Positions 1 to 11,760 of a DNA stretch of 64,000 nt are shown here, in pieces. The stretch is from Phytophthora hibernalis (taxonomy: Eukaryota; Oomycota; Peronosporomycetes; Peronosporales; Peronosporaceae), in assembly GCA_012656075.1 (NCBI GenBank), contig JAAKBF010000365.1:1-64000 (forward strand). The letters are read 5' to 3'. Position 1 is the stretch's first letter; every line of letters begins with the position of its first letter. The translations under genes were made by a program, and so were the position numbers. Below the pieces are notes generated by a model. That model did not search any database. It worked only from the letters and a program-made list of their open reading frames with translations, and was not told where the DNA came from.

Positions 1-274
1 ACCTAAACCCTAAACCCTAAACCTAAACCCTAAACCTAAACCCTAAACCTAAACCCTAAACCTAAACCTAAACCTAAACCCTAAACCTAAACCCTAAACC
101 CTAAACCTAAACCTAAACCCTAAACCTAAACCTAAACCTAAACCTAAACCTAAACCCTAAACCTAAACCTAAACCTAAACCCTAAACCCTAAACCCTAAA
201 CCCTAAACCCTAAACCCTAAACCCTAAACCTAAACCTAAACCCTAAACCCTAAACCCTAAACCCTAAACCCTAA
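1..274. repeat. Telomere, C-rich strand, mixed CCCTAAA / CCTAAA units
   Basis: An uninterrupted array of CCCTAAA and CCTAAA units starts at the first base and ends at about position 274. It is the complement of TTTAGGG, the plant-type repeat also known from oomycetes, read from the chromosome end inwards, so the window begins at a chromosome terminus. Six-base (CCTAAA) and seven-base (CCCTAAA) units are interspersed, with seven-base units dominating from about 180 to 274. Variation in a C run could be telomerase slippage or homopolymer error in reads. Confidence 0.97.
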
Positions 275-1661
275 TACACTCCTATTCATAATTTCTACCT
301 TATAACCCTCCACAACTATTCTACATACACATCAACTATTTTTAAATTACGCATACTCTACTCTCATTCAACCTGTACCTTATCCCAAATTCTTTTTATC
401 ACTCATACTTCTATACTTACATAACATTACATTCATTTTGTATCATATTTATATTCACTCAATTTCTCTCTATTCACTTTTTAAAATTCCATCCACTCAA
501 AATACAATCACCCAACATTTTAATTTACTTTTTAACATACTTCTTTACTCTTTACTAAATAATATTCATATAAAACCTACTTTTTACATCCACATCCTAT
601 CGCTATTTTTTACATATACTATTCTACTACCACAATTACTCCCTCTATTTTTTACTCACTATCCATACTCACCTATTTTCACTCCCATTTACACTTTACC
701 AACTATCCTCTTCTATAACCTTATTTCATCCACTCTAATTACATTTACTCAACAATCACTCACTCATATCTCTCATTTAACAATATCCATCCACTCACCC
801 ATCTACAACTACACTACGTAAACCTTCCATCTCTCCTCTTTTTATTAATCAACCTCCTCTTACACCCAACACCCACATACCTTCACATTTAACATTTTTT
901 ATATATACTCTTTTCACCTACAATTTCGCCTAATTTTTATTCATTCACCATTCATATTCACTTATATATTACCACCATATTTCCTTTTTCTAATCCACTC
1001 GTTTCAACCCATAATAATTCAATCTAATTTATTATTCCTACCAACCAACCCTCCGCATCTACACAAAACTAATATACTTCTCTTCCATATAAATTTTAAA
1101 TCACTACCCACACACAAACTTCACTTATCTTTACAACAACAACAACTTATACTTCTCTACTCTACATTCCTAACATTCAATTTATTTCCTCTCCTCTCGC
1201 CCACGCTAATACCACCCATGCCCCCACCCATAATCGCCCATGCTTGCATTTACGACCCTTATATTAAATAATTTTCACGTCTAATACATTTTATACGCTA
1301 TTTGAATCCACTCGTTTTCTTTCAATTCTCCGCATTCACACATTATTCTCTCTAATATTCCCGTCTATTTTATCATACGTTTTTATTCCCTCATTATTTA
1401 TCTAATCGGCACATTATCTACTTCTCATTTTCATTTTAACATTTTATATTTTAACTCACTATTCACACCCACAAATATTTCACCCTCAACTTCACATGTT
1501 CTATATTCCACTTTCGTCCATATATATGATTATCCAGTCATCCTCCACATCCACATTTTTGATACTTCCATTTGCACAATGGTGACTCATTATGTTATAT
1601 CATTTTACTCTTCACAACCACATTCATCCATACTTGTCTCACTTATTTTTACATCTATATA
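275..1661. other. G-depleted subtelomeric sequence, no gene
   Basis: The + strand here is made almost only of A, C and T; many 60-base lines hold zero to three G. Reading frames in it (for example 438-821) are open only because purine-rich stop codons are scarce, and their translations are low-complexity Ile/Thr/His/Leu/Ser strings. I see no gene, intron or RNA. The strand asymmetry continues that of the telomeric C strand. Confidence 0.8.
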
Positions 1662-1929
1662 CACCGTTCACTCTAATTAGTCGTGCTTCGAATATAGTCA
1701 TGCTTCTGTACTTTTTCGTGACACCACGGACGACCAAAATTCCCGAAGAGTTCAAAAGAGCACAAAGACAGTGGATTTGAGCAGATCTCGCCGAGGCGAA
1801 GCCAATCATCATCTTACTTTCAATAAAAGTTAATATTGTTGTCACAAGATCAATTCAAAAGTTCGACTTTCTCCGATAAAAATCGTACACCATAATTAGT
1901 CAGGGTCAGACTAATTAGAATGAACGGTG
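1662..1929. mobile_element. MITE-like element with about 21-bp TIRs and TA target duplication
   Basis: A 268-bp segment of normal base composition sits inside the G-depleted subtelomere. Its ends form inverted repeats: CACCGTTCACTCTAATTAG at 1662-1680 mirrors the complement of 1911-1929 with one mismatch, and the repeat continues two bases inwards. TA dinucleotides flank both ends (1660-1661 and 1930-1931), as expected for Tc1/mariner-type insertion. A second, internal copy of the end (about 1887-1899) makes the right end able to fold into a hairpin. There is no transposase, so it would be non-autonomous. The superfamily is inferred from the TA duplication only. Confidence 0.7.
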
Positions 1930-1931
1930 TA

Positions 1932-2940
1932 CACACCAAATGTAACCCTTTTATTCTCCCCGCATATTTATATACACCCACGCACCTTCCACGTATATAT
2001 CTTTCCCCACACACACATTATTTAAATACACTCGCACTCAAAAAAATAATTAATGTTCTCCCATCTTTTAACACTGTTCATCCATTTATTTCCTTTCACA
2101 CAATTCACATCTCCCACGCTTTACATAAACATAACTCCACTTCTATGTGTATGTCACACCTATCTACACATTCCTCATCCTCGTTTACTCATACTTCACT
2201 TCCACTCACTCTTCTTTAACCTCTACACACACACTTCATATGCTTCACTCCATCCAATTAATATCGACAATCATTTTTCATCCATACTCACTCATATTTC
2301 ACACTCATTTACATTCTACCTAATATCAACTCCCATTAATCACACAATTTCCACGTAAACGTTTGTATCCTTTCGCTTTTCACAACCACCATGTCTACTC
2401 TATTTTCATCCACACTATGCCATCCACCTTTTTAACATCTATATTATCACAATATACAACCACTTACCCCCCTGCTTACCTTGTATACATACACTCATCC
2501 ATCCACCCTCATTAACTCCACACACTCTCTTTTATACAATCATACTTGTATCAATTTACAATGTATCCCATCTTCGCATACTTTCATCCCCACATTGATT
2601 TTTACATTACATCAATTCGACTTTCCATCACACGTACCCAAATTGCCTTCCTACCCAATACAAAAATATCATAAAGACTCCTCATTCATTCAACTCCTCA
2701 TCCCCACATTTTCCACATCGTCACATATTACATGCACATACACTACGCTACACTACACAGCACTTCATCTTCCGCACAGTATCACATCCGTCACTCATCA
2801 TTACACCTCCATAAAGACACTACATATTCCACTCTCAATTTTGCCTCATACGCCCTAGCCTTAAACACTTCTGTTCTCTCGCATCGACACACACATTTAC
2901 ATGTACGCACTCTAACTTCAGATATAGCTAAACCTTCTCA
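1932..2940. other. G-depleted subtelomeric sequence, continued
   Basis: The same A/C/T-only composition resumes on the far side of the MITE-like element and fades out near 2900, where normal G content returns. No coding, RNA or repeat feature can be supported. Confidence 0.75.
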
Positions 2941-3862
2941 GATGTGACTAAGCATGCTCCTGCCAGCCATGTCAAATATGGCTAACCCGTGTCGGCTGTG
3001 TGTGGACGTATCGGGCATGACAAATATGGCTAACCCGTGTCGGCTAAGGTTATGTCGTATTGGGCATCGTTAGGTCGTATTACTGAATCCAGTACGTCCC
3101 CGTTATGTAAATGCGATTTAGATTTGCGCCGCATGTAGGGCCCTGTCGGACCCCTGGAAGGATCCACATGCATCTCTAACATGGTATTAATCGGAACATA
3201 ATATGTTTGAACTGTAACATGCCCATGCATGCATTCACACCCGTACGAAGGTACTACTTTCTGTGGTATAAACTGGCACACTACAACTTCTTTGCCATAT
3301 GCAACAACGCAGATTCGGGTCATTTCCGGCTAAGCACGGCTGAGCACGGCTGAGCACGGCTGAGTACGGTTAAGGACGGATAAGGAATTCTACCAATCCG
3401 ATGACGCTAAAAGTTGGCGCACCATTCATTCACACATTACCCGTACGATGGTACCACTTGATGTGGTATAAACAGGCACACTACAACTTCTTTGCCATAT
3501 CCAACAAAGCAAATTGGGGTCATTTCCAGCTAAGCACGGCTAAGCACGGCTAAGGACGTTGAGGATTTATACCAATCAGATGACACTAAAACCTTGGGGC
3601 GCCATGCATTCACACATTACCCGTACGATGGTACCACTTGATGTGGTATAAACAGGCACACTACAACTTCTTCGTCATATGCAACAACGCAGATTCGGTC
3701 ATTTCCGGCTAAGGACAGCTAAGCACGGCCAAGGACGGTTAATGATTTCTACCAATCAGATGACGCTAAAAACTTGGGGCACCATGCATTCACACATCAT
3801 CCGTACGATGGTACCACTTGATGAGGTATAATCAGGCACACTACAACTTCTTTGCCAAGAAC
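2941..3862. repeat. Subtelomeric tandem repeat A, about 180-bp unit
   Basis: Four diverged copies of a unit of roughly 180 bp begin near 3229, 3423, 3602 and 3783. Each carries the ordered blocks CATTCACACATTACCCGTAC, GGTACCACTTGATG(T/A)GGTATAA and CACTACAACTTCTT, followed by a short run of AAGCACGGCT-type decamers (about 3325-3370, 3530-3555, 3705-3745). The segment 2941-3060 holds a shorter repeat (AAATATGGCTAACCCGTG, twice). Units differ by point changes and in the number of decamers. The open frame on the minus strand (3030-3323) is repeat sequence and not a gene. Confidence 0.85.
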
Positions 3863-4480
3863 GGAAGAAAGAAAACACGCAAGAAGAGCTTCCACAAAGT
3901 TAGTACCAGGGCGATAAACCCTGTACTAGCGCTGTCGACCGCGGTATAGTTTCCAGATGAATATTGTAGCTAGTACATAAGCAATGAAGCATGTACAAGT
4001 AGTGCTAATACGCAAAAACGCAATAAGAGCTTTCAATAAAGCTAGTACCACGGCGGTAAACCCTGTGCATGTGTTGTCGGCCGCGGTATAGTTTCCAGAT
4101 GAATATTGTAGCTAGTACAAGAGCAATGAAACCTGTACAAGTACTGATAATACGCAAAAACACAAGAACGCAAAAACGCAAGAAGAGCTTCCACAAAGCT
4201 AGTACTAGGGCGATAAACCCTGTACTAGTGCTGTCGACCGCGGTATAGTTTCCAGATGAATATTGTAGCAAGTACAACAGCAATGAAGCCTTTACAAGCT
4301 CTGTCGACCGGGATAGAGTTTCCATATGAGCATTGTAGCTAGTACAAGAACAATGAAGCCTGTACAAGTACTGCTAATACGCAAAAACGCAAGAATAGCT
4401 TTCAATAAAGCTAGAACAAGAGGGATAAAACCTGTACAAGTGCTGTCGACCGCGGTATAGTTTCCAGATGAACACTGAGC
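3863..4480. repeat. Subtelomeric tandem repeat B, about 150-bp unit
   Basis: Directly after repeat A, about four copies of a different unit follow, starting near 3867, 4017, 4165 and 4379. Shared blocks are GAAGAGCTTCCACAAAG, TAGTACCAGGGCGATAAACC, CTGTCGACCGCGGTATAG and TTTCCAGATGAATATTGTAG. Unit length varies because of internal deletions and a variable string of AACGCAA. Minus-strand frames at 4005-4367 and 4374-4664 arise from the repeats. Confidence 0.85.
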
Positions 4481-4743
4481 AAATAGGGCACTTAAGAGCG
4501 CTTTGTACCTTGCACTTTGTGGTCACTTTGCAGTCAACTTTCGTATTTAATAGGAATTCGAACTTAGCGGATAACTTTGCAGTGCAAACCTCGATACATT
4601 GCTGAAATCCATGTCGCGGAAACCCCAGGCGTGCCTGCACTTTGTCGGTAACCTTGCACTTCAACAGAAACGCTTACGAGTGAATCATCATCACCGCACA
4701 GACTTCGCAAAGGGCGGCAGATAAAGCAATTGCTGGCCAGGCA
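4481..4743. other. Spacer with short alternating repeats, no gene
   Basis: This stretch holds short reiterated words such as CTTTGCAGT and TTGCACTT in varying order (4500-4670), suggesting decayed repeat sequence between the subtelomeric arrays and the first gene-like region. Nothing coding is supported. Confidence 0.5.
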
Positions 4744-6846
4744 ATGCATAGCACGACGACGACCAGCATCAGCAGCCGGAGGAAGCCCAGAATCAGCAAG
4801 CAGCAACAACCTACGACTGACATGCAGCCTCTATCCAGAGTTAACAAGCAAACACCAATAAACAACGGCAAGCAGCCTCGTCGGAGTAATAGCAAGAACA
4901 AAACCAGCGCCGCAAAGCAGAAAGCTGGCATCAAGATGGCGCACAACAGATCCGCGCCTGATATCTGTACTGAGGAGAAACCGAGCGAGAATCGATGGTT
5001 GGGTTGCTCGTGAAGAACTGGTCATCTTCTGATGATAATAATTCTCCTCCTCCTTTCCGCCGACGCATTCAGCTGCCCGATGCACGGACCGCCGCAGAGC
5101 CTACCAGAGTGGAGTCATCGCAACTTCGGAGCGAATTACCTGTTCCAAAGCGCCACGAACGCCCAACCTCATCAGCACATGCCACTACTTCTAGTGAAAA
5201 GGAAGATGATAGTGGGGAGGAAGATGATCGTGAAACAGAGCATTCGCCAGCTCAAGATGAAGCATCAGGATCGCCTCTCAACCCCCATCATCAAGCAAAT
5301 CGATCCCGTCTACTAAAGCCAATAAAAACTGGCTAACCAACTATGATGCCCAGGAGGCTGTTTTAGACAGCTACTACTCGAATGAAGTCTACACGGCTCC
5401 ATATGGTACGAACGGGAAACGTCTGAATGACTCTGTCGAATTTTTGAAGACCGTTTGGGGGCTTACAGCGAATCCTCGGACAATGAAAAATGGGTTGACG
5501 AAATGCTGGAGAGCCATGAGCCGCAAGAAAACGCGCTGGATGCTGAAACAGGTCGTGAGTATGATCGATCTCTCATTGAGGTACGGTATATACGTTTTTA
5601 TGTCAGCTAATGATACTGTACTAATCGAACGCTGCTGCTTAGGAACGTATTCGTGAAAAGTTAGATTTGATGTTTGAAGAGAGACGTGATTTTGCTGATC
5701 GTGCAGAAGCAACAGTTGAAAAACGAAAGCGAGAAAAAGCACTACGTCAAGCTGGACTACGTCATCGTGAAAATGTTGCCCGCAGCATAATGTCCCGAGT
5801 CAGAACGGTGGCAACCGTCTTGGCTCGGAAGCAATCCGGCTGGACTGGATTGCTGCTCAACTTCGTGCTGAGCAGCAACGTGAGGATGAGCTGGCTCCCC
5901 TGTCGCAGTTACGGAGGGATGGTCGCCCGGTAACGCAACTCTAACATTTGGCTCAGTTTGGTGGGACCCTGGGATTGGTGGAGCCAGAGCTCCCATATTT
6001 CGAATAGCGGCAAGAGGCGTGGAAAAGCGAGGAGCAACGACGTTGTGGCGCTGCAAGGACGGAAGGCATGGCTGTGACGGAGGACCAGGACAAGGACGAC
6101 ACAGGAGGGGTGTCGCGGTGGCACGGCAGGATGGCAACGGATCGGTAAGTCAGGAAGAAGGAGGGACGGCCGCACGTCACGCCCCGAGTTCGAGCAGGAG
6201 CTCAGTCGTGAAAAAGCCTTGGAACCAGCAAGTTAATATATTTTGTATTGATTTGTTAGTGGTATTGATCTACTCTCCGGTACGCACCTGCCTGCCATAC
6301 GCCTCGAGGACCGTCCTAAATCAAGGCGGCTCGCGACAATGATCGGTGATTGTGTAACTGAGATAGGTAGCGTTTAAGCAACGAGGGAGCCGTCGAAGGT
6401 AGTTGAGTACTTTGTTTTTGTATATGGTACTTATACTAATTTGATGTTATACATGCTTTGTAGATGTACCCCTGGACGAAAGTGACAGCCAAACGCAGCA
6501 GAAAGGAGGTCGTGCCAAGCGCCAACGTAGAAATCCACGTCAGCAGCATGCCATTGAAAGAATGCTGGCGGAAGAAATGGAAACTACGTTTGAGCTGGAA
6601 GCTAGACGCTCCTCACTAGATGAACGACGCTTCCAGGCGGATCTCGAATTACAGAAGCAGCGTTTAGCGTTGCAGTGAGAAGACATGCAACTATCCCGTG
6701 AAGAACGACGGCAGACGCTTGAAATGGAACTGCAAAAAATGGAGATGGAGCAAAACAAATTCCAAGAGGAAATGCGTGCCAGGACCATCGAAAGCGAGAG
6801 ACGTCATGCGAAGTTGGAAAAGCACCCGTGCCTCGAAGGCCTTTGA
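4744..6846 (+). pseudogene. Broken multi-exon gene for a charged coiled-coil protein
   Basis: I do not recognise the family. Coding-like sequence runs through several frames. A Ser/Pro/Glu-rich, low-complexity N-terminus (4744-5316) is followed by an acidic helical part (about 5340-5580). A clear intron follows at 5581-5642 (GTACGG donor, CTAAT branch-like site, TTAG acceptor), then a helix rich in Glu, Arg and Lys (5643-5800, continuing in another frame to about 5930). The last part (about 6466-6846) is a long Glu/Gln/Arg coiled coil interrupted by one TGA at 6676-6678. Frame changes near 5320, 5440 and 5800 and the internal TGA make it a probable pseudogene. The tail runs up to the retrotransposon, so it could be transposon-associated. 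Exon limits beyond the one intron are guesses. Confidence 0.45.
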
Positions 6847-7204
6847 GAACGGTCTCAGTGTAGCGACGCCAGGGAACGGGCGAAGAGAACGGTAGAAGGC
6901 GTGCAAGGATCGGAAGCGCGTTCTTCTAGTGGACTGTGAGAGGCGGGCGTCTGAGGATCAAGCAGCGCAGCCTACGGTTGGTGAAGTGGAACGTCCGGCG
7001 GACGGACTTGAAAGTGTCGACGGTTGAGTGACTAGCAGCGCGTCGAGCTACGGAAATTGGGTGCACGGTAGACCTAGGTAACGGTTGGCACAACTGGAAA
7101 ATGCCGCGGCAGGAAGATGCGCGCGATGATGGAAATGGAGATGGCACGGAACGCCTAGGTGGCGACCGTGAAGTGGATCAAGGTGACCCTGCTACTGGTG
7201 TAGT

Positions 7205-9145
7205 ATGGAGCGGCTGGAGTCCGAAGAGCGTCGCCGGACCAGTCGAAGGCCAGCGAGCCTAGTAGAAGGAACTCGTTCGAGATCACGAGCGAGCAGTCGT
7301 CGCGGTAGTGTAAGTGGGCGGTCGGTTCAGGCCACCACGACGCACGGTCGCGAGACGTTGCAAGGAGAAGTGATGAGGGAACTGTGGCATCAGTATGAAG
7401 ACGAGTCTAAAGCCACAGAAGGAGGCGAGCCCGCCGAAGATGCAAGCGAGCACGCCGAGGATATGAGTGATCACGGTACTAGATCGGAAGTGTCTTCCCG
7501 ACCTCGGTCTCGACACCGTTTCGTGCATCATCAACACCGGGACGAGCGGAGTCAACACGGTGAACCGTGAGAAGAGACGGTGGTGGAAGGATACGCCACT
7601 GACTATGAAGGAGGCTATGGAGGATACGGAGGAGTGTCGGTTTACTATCCTCCGTATACTGGTGTGTATGCCTATCCGTATCCAGCCCCAGCTCCACCAG
7701 AACCGGTCAAGGAGGCTCCTAAACGGTCTCCTAGTGGGTTTATTGCTCGGTACACCGGACCAGAAACACGTCGAGTGGCGCAACCTTCGGTCGGATGGGA
7801 CTGGAATGTGAAGCGTGAACCTGTCACGGTCCCTGATCCTCAGGAGCGGAGCGACGCGACGCCTCCGGTTCCGTATATGCCATATTATCCGGGTATTGGT
7901 TCGTATGGTACGCCTGGATGGTTACAGCGTCCATACCAAGGAGGTCCGCCTCCTCACGGAACGTCGAGACCGACGGGAACGCCAGTGGTGACGCCTCGTG
8001 GTGCTCCTCCGGCGAGAAGAAGTGTGCCACCGACTGGACAAGCGACTACGACAAGAGGAACGGCTTCTCCTCCGAGACCGAGTGCTCCGCCCGCGCCTAG
8101 GAACACACAGCCTGTACATCAGAGTGCTCCTCCTGCGCCTCGGAACGGACCTCCGCCTCCGGGACCGCCCAGACAGAATGTTCCGGCGCATATACAGACT
8201 GGATTTGGAATGGCTGGACCGGTGGCATCCGTCCGTACTTCTGAGTCTTTTGCGAGGTCAAGCCTGGTTTCGAATGCTTTGAAAGTGCTTCCGATGTTCT
8301 ACTCGGACACGACCACGGTTGAGAAATCACGTGATTTCAGGGAAGCATTCGAGTCTTACACTGAAGGACTACCAGAACGGTCAAGATTACTAGTGTTCCG
8401 TCAGAAGTTGAAGGGCAAGGAAGGTGAGCGTTGGTGGGGTAATTCGAGTATCAAGACCTACGACACCCTGCGCACAAGGTTCCATAACCACTTCCTGAGC
8501 CGAACGGCTGATGAGTTGTGGGAGCGGTTGCATACGACGAAGCGTGAACATGAAGAATCAGTGGAAGAATGGGGTGGCCATGTCTCCGATCTGTGTGAAG
8601 CTCTGGACTATCCAGATCCACGGATGCGTTATCAACTGTTCCGTCGCGGTTTAAGGAACAAGCCGCTACTGTCCAAGCTCGACTCGAGCCCGGCTTGCGA
8701 TATTCCTGCTGCGTGTGAGTGGTTGATGTTCAAGGACATGCACCGTCCTATTGAGGAAGAGGACCAGTTTGAAGACGGAACTCCGAAGCTTGGCAAGAAG
8801 GACAAAAGCCAATCGACTGTTGAGGAACTGTCCCAGAAGATGCAGTCGTTCATGACTAGTCAGGAACAGTGGCGGGAACAAATGGAGCAGGAGCGTTGGC
8901 AACAACCACGGTCTCCTTGCAACCGTGCTCCTACCTTTGCATCCGTACAGGACTTGCCTCATTCACCGTCTAGTGGGAACCAAGGGAACGGACAACGGTT
9001 CCGTGGCATCAGCATGGCTGCGGACGACCGAACTCGAGAAGGAATAAGCGTGTGTGGACGTTGTGACCAGAAAGGATGCAGTTGTTTAAACTGTCCTCGG
9101 CAGAAGATGACTTGTCGGCGTTGTGGATATCATGTCGGAGTGTGA
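7205..9145 (+). pseudogene. gag: Gypsy Gag polyprotein with one internal stop
   Basis: The frame from the ATG at 7205 is open to 9145 except for a TGA at 7568-7570. It has an N-terminal Arg/Ser/Glu-rich stretch, a long Pro/Gly/Tyr-rich linker (about 7640-8220), then a retrotransposon gag-type helical domain (about 8270-8720) containing the usual W-x-W-x2 and tandem Arg/Leu helix features. A Cys-rich end follows near 9055-9130 (pairs CGRC, CSCLNC, CRRC). Past a frame change near 9140 a second, defective zinc knuckle (CEKPGH, last Cys lost) is visible at about 9217-9245. The role would be RNA packaging and particle assembly. The TGA is consistent with a single C-to-T change from an Arg codon. 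Confidence 0.8.
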
Positions 9146-9411
9146 GGAACCGTACCGTGGTAATGGGATGCAGAACGGTGGCCAAGGTGGACGGTCGCCT
9201 ACTCGGAACTCTTTCCTATGTGAAAAACCTGGTCACATCGTTGCGAACTATCCTGATGTTGAGACTCTGCGAACTATGGCACGGTCTACCGTCTCCTCGT
9301 CAATGACGGAGGCAGGAGGAAGGGGAGAGAGTCACTCCTTCCTCTGGTCTAGTGAATGACTCAGTGGTGACCGTACCATGAAGACTGGACGTACGCTCAT
9401 CAGGTACGAAG

Positions 9412-10074
9412 ATGAATGGGAAAGGGGAATTTCTGCAGGTCGACTCGGATAAAAGCGTTGACTTGAAGGTGAACCGAGATGGAATAATTGAAATTGCGGA
9501 AGATGATGAAGATGACTCGGATGACTGTCTCGCCGTGCTGGAGGACGCGGAGTTCATGGATTTGAACGGTGAGATCGAGTATGGTGACGACGAGGGCCTG
9601 GTTGAAGCGCCCATCGTTTGGGAAGTCCAAGAAGTGGTGGCCGAATTGAACGGTTTGGAGATCGAAGAAAACAGTTTTGAAGCCTTTGAAAACGGTTCCG
9701 ACGCTGAAGAAGACGATCTCGAAGAAGAACTGCAGGAAGCAGAGGAAGTGCACGACCCAGTGGTTGTTTACGGCACGGTAGCCGACTCCCATCAGGAGGT
9801 CGTAGCTGCAGAGCCGGAAGCTCAGAAGAAGGTCGCTGTGATCGCAAGTATCCTACGCACGACTGAGAGAGTTGCTGAACCGGTCTGGGTAGACGACGAT
9901 GGTCTAGACAATCTGGGCCTCGGAGAAACCGTCTTCCTAGGTTGGGAGGAACCGGCGGAGGATCCACCCGAACCTTCGAGTGGAGAATTGGTGAACTTGG
10001 TTTCGGAAGTGGACAAGTCGGAGGACGTTGGAAAAGGCAAAGACGGTACGGAGGCTGTGGACAAAGCCAAATAG
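9412..10074 (+). pseudogene. Acidic spacer region between gag and protease
   Basis: A 220-residue open frame extremely rich in Glu, Asp and Val, without Cys motifs or recognisable domain. It lies between the gag zinc knuckle and the protease and is probably part of the same polyprotein. A similar acidic run continues in other frames through 10500-10720. Long acidic linkers here are not part of the minimal gypsy plan; whether it was a separate protein is unknown. Confidence 0.5.
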
Positions 10075-10385
10075 GACAACCCGTCGCCTCACGCCCGATT
10101 ATTCACGGATGATGAACTGGACGCATTGGAAAAGTGTGTTCCGGGCCAAGAAGCAAGCGTGATTGCTAAGGAAGAAGTTGCTGTCGAAAATGAGGAATAT
10201 GACAAGGAACTCGAAGAACGGTTGTTCCCGTTGGACTAAGTGGAATTCAAGCGACGTCTGAAGCAGAACGCTGAGAACCAGAAAGAACCCACTCTGGAAG
10301 AGATGGCACGGTTCCTCGGACTGGATACGGTTGTGTTAGCTCGGACAAGGGAAGCAACACCGGAGGGTACGAACACGCCCGAATA

Positions 10386-11760
10386 TTGGCAGGAATGGTT
10401 CCGTGCCACGTTGGAGAATTCGGCAGAGGCAAAAGGGCGAACCGTGACTTCTCGACTACAGTGCCAGAACACGTGGCTAGTACGGTCAGGAAAAGAACTG
10501 AGACCGTGACTAAGAGCGTCGAAGTGAGCGTGGTTCCTGTGGATACGGTACTTGACGAATCTGAAAGTTCGAGTAGCGACTCTAGCGTGGAAAGCGAAAG
10601 CGACTCCGAGGCCGAAGCTATCGAGCCGCTGGTCGAAGACGCTGAAGCGATAGTGAAGGAAAATGTCGTGTTCTCGTTGGAGGTCGAAGACACGGTTGCG
10701 TCAGTAGGAATAGCGGCCATTGCGGAAGTATTCGCTCAAAGGCCGGTCCGGCCAAAGCAAGCACGGACCATCGCCCGACTAGCCGTGTATCGGATGTTGA
10801 AAGAAGTCAAAAGGGAAATAGACACGGAGGAAAAGCTGAAGGAGCTCGCACGGGATGAGAATGAAGCAGCTAAGATCCATCCCTTGCGTGACAAAAGTCC
10901 TGAGGTGGACTGGGAACGGCTACGTTATTTTGTCGACGAGGTGGTACGTGAAAGAGGTCTGCTTGGTTCGTGCTGGGACCGAGTGTTGTCCTGGGTGGAG
11001 AGTTACTTCGCTGAGAATGCAGTTCGAATCTGGAGAAAGCTGTGTGACCGGACTGGACGATCAACCACGCCTGCGGCTAAGTGTCGTCGACGGCGTCAGC
11101 AAAAGAAGACGGTGTGTTTTGACTGTTCGGCTTTATATCGAGACCGTGCTGAGGCATTGGGCAAACTGGAATCTCGGTTCGAGTGTGATGAAGACGCTTA
11201 CCACTATGTGAGCGTGCTGAGACCAGAGCGTCCTAAGGCAGAACCTCCTCCGAGAACCGGTCTGGTGGAAGTTGTCACGGTCAAACTACCTTCCGGATTT
11301 GAAGTCCGTGACGACGACGGAGAAGAAGGCTTTGATGTACCTCGGATTGTAGCAGGAGGACGGCGTGTCGTGTGCTCTGTGGGGAACTTTGAGGCACTCT
11401 CTAGCGGCTACATCGACTGTCTATCTTCACAGATGCTGGCTGATACGGGTGCGACCTTAAGTTTTAGTTGACCGTCAAGTGATGAAACGGTTAGGCCGTG
11501 CTGCTGAAGCTCTGGAACCGTACGACGGCCGTGTTCGAAGATCGTCCGGCCATCGCCTGCGTATCCGTGGGTGGGTGCGACTACCTATCCGTCTGTGGTC
11601 GGTTGAAGTTACTTTACACGTACTAGTAGCGGACCACTTACACGTGGACGCTATACTAGGGGTAGACGCTTTAAGCGCCTTCAAGGCCGTGATCGATGTG
11701 GAAGAACGGACCTTACTATTGAAGGGACCGGGGAAGTGCTATCCCTCGGAATTACGATAG
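10386..11760 (+). pseudogene. Linker plus retroviral-type aspartic protease, frameshifted
   Basis: The frame ending at 11471 closes exactly inside the protease active site: the ADTGAT signature is at about 11440-11457. Only a few codons later a one-base change in a T run (11461-11466) switches the reading to the frame at 11479-11760. That second frame carries the rest of the fold: a basic flap region, a hydrophobic Ile/Leu strand, and the AILGVDAL motif near 11652-11675. The first 300 residues before it are an acidic/basic linker with Cys pairs (about 11110-11190). A retropepsin would cleave the Gag-Pol polyprotein; this copy cannot make one. Confidence 0.8.

Noticed and set aside
438..2858. 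Several open frames of 60-127 codons in the subtelomere
   Set aside because: They are open because the strand lacks G and so most stop codons; the translations are low-complexity and have no gene-like features.
2941..4480. Regular repeats considered as a CRISPR array
   Set aside because: Units of 150-180 bp with diverged copies in a eukaryotic subtelomere do not fit a CRISPR, and there are no cas genes.
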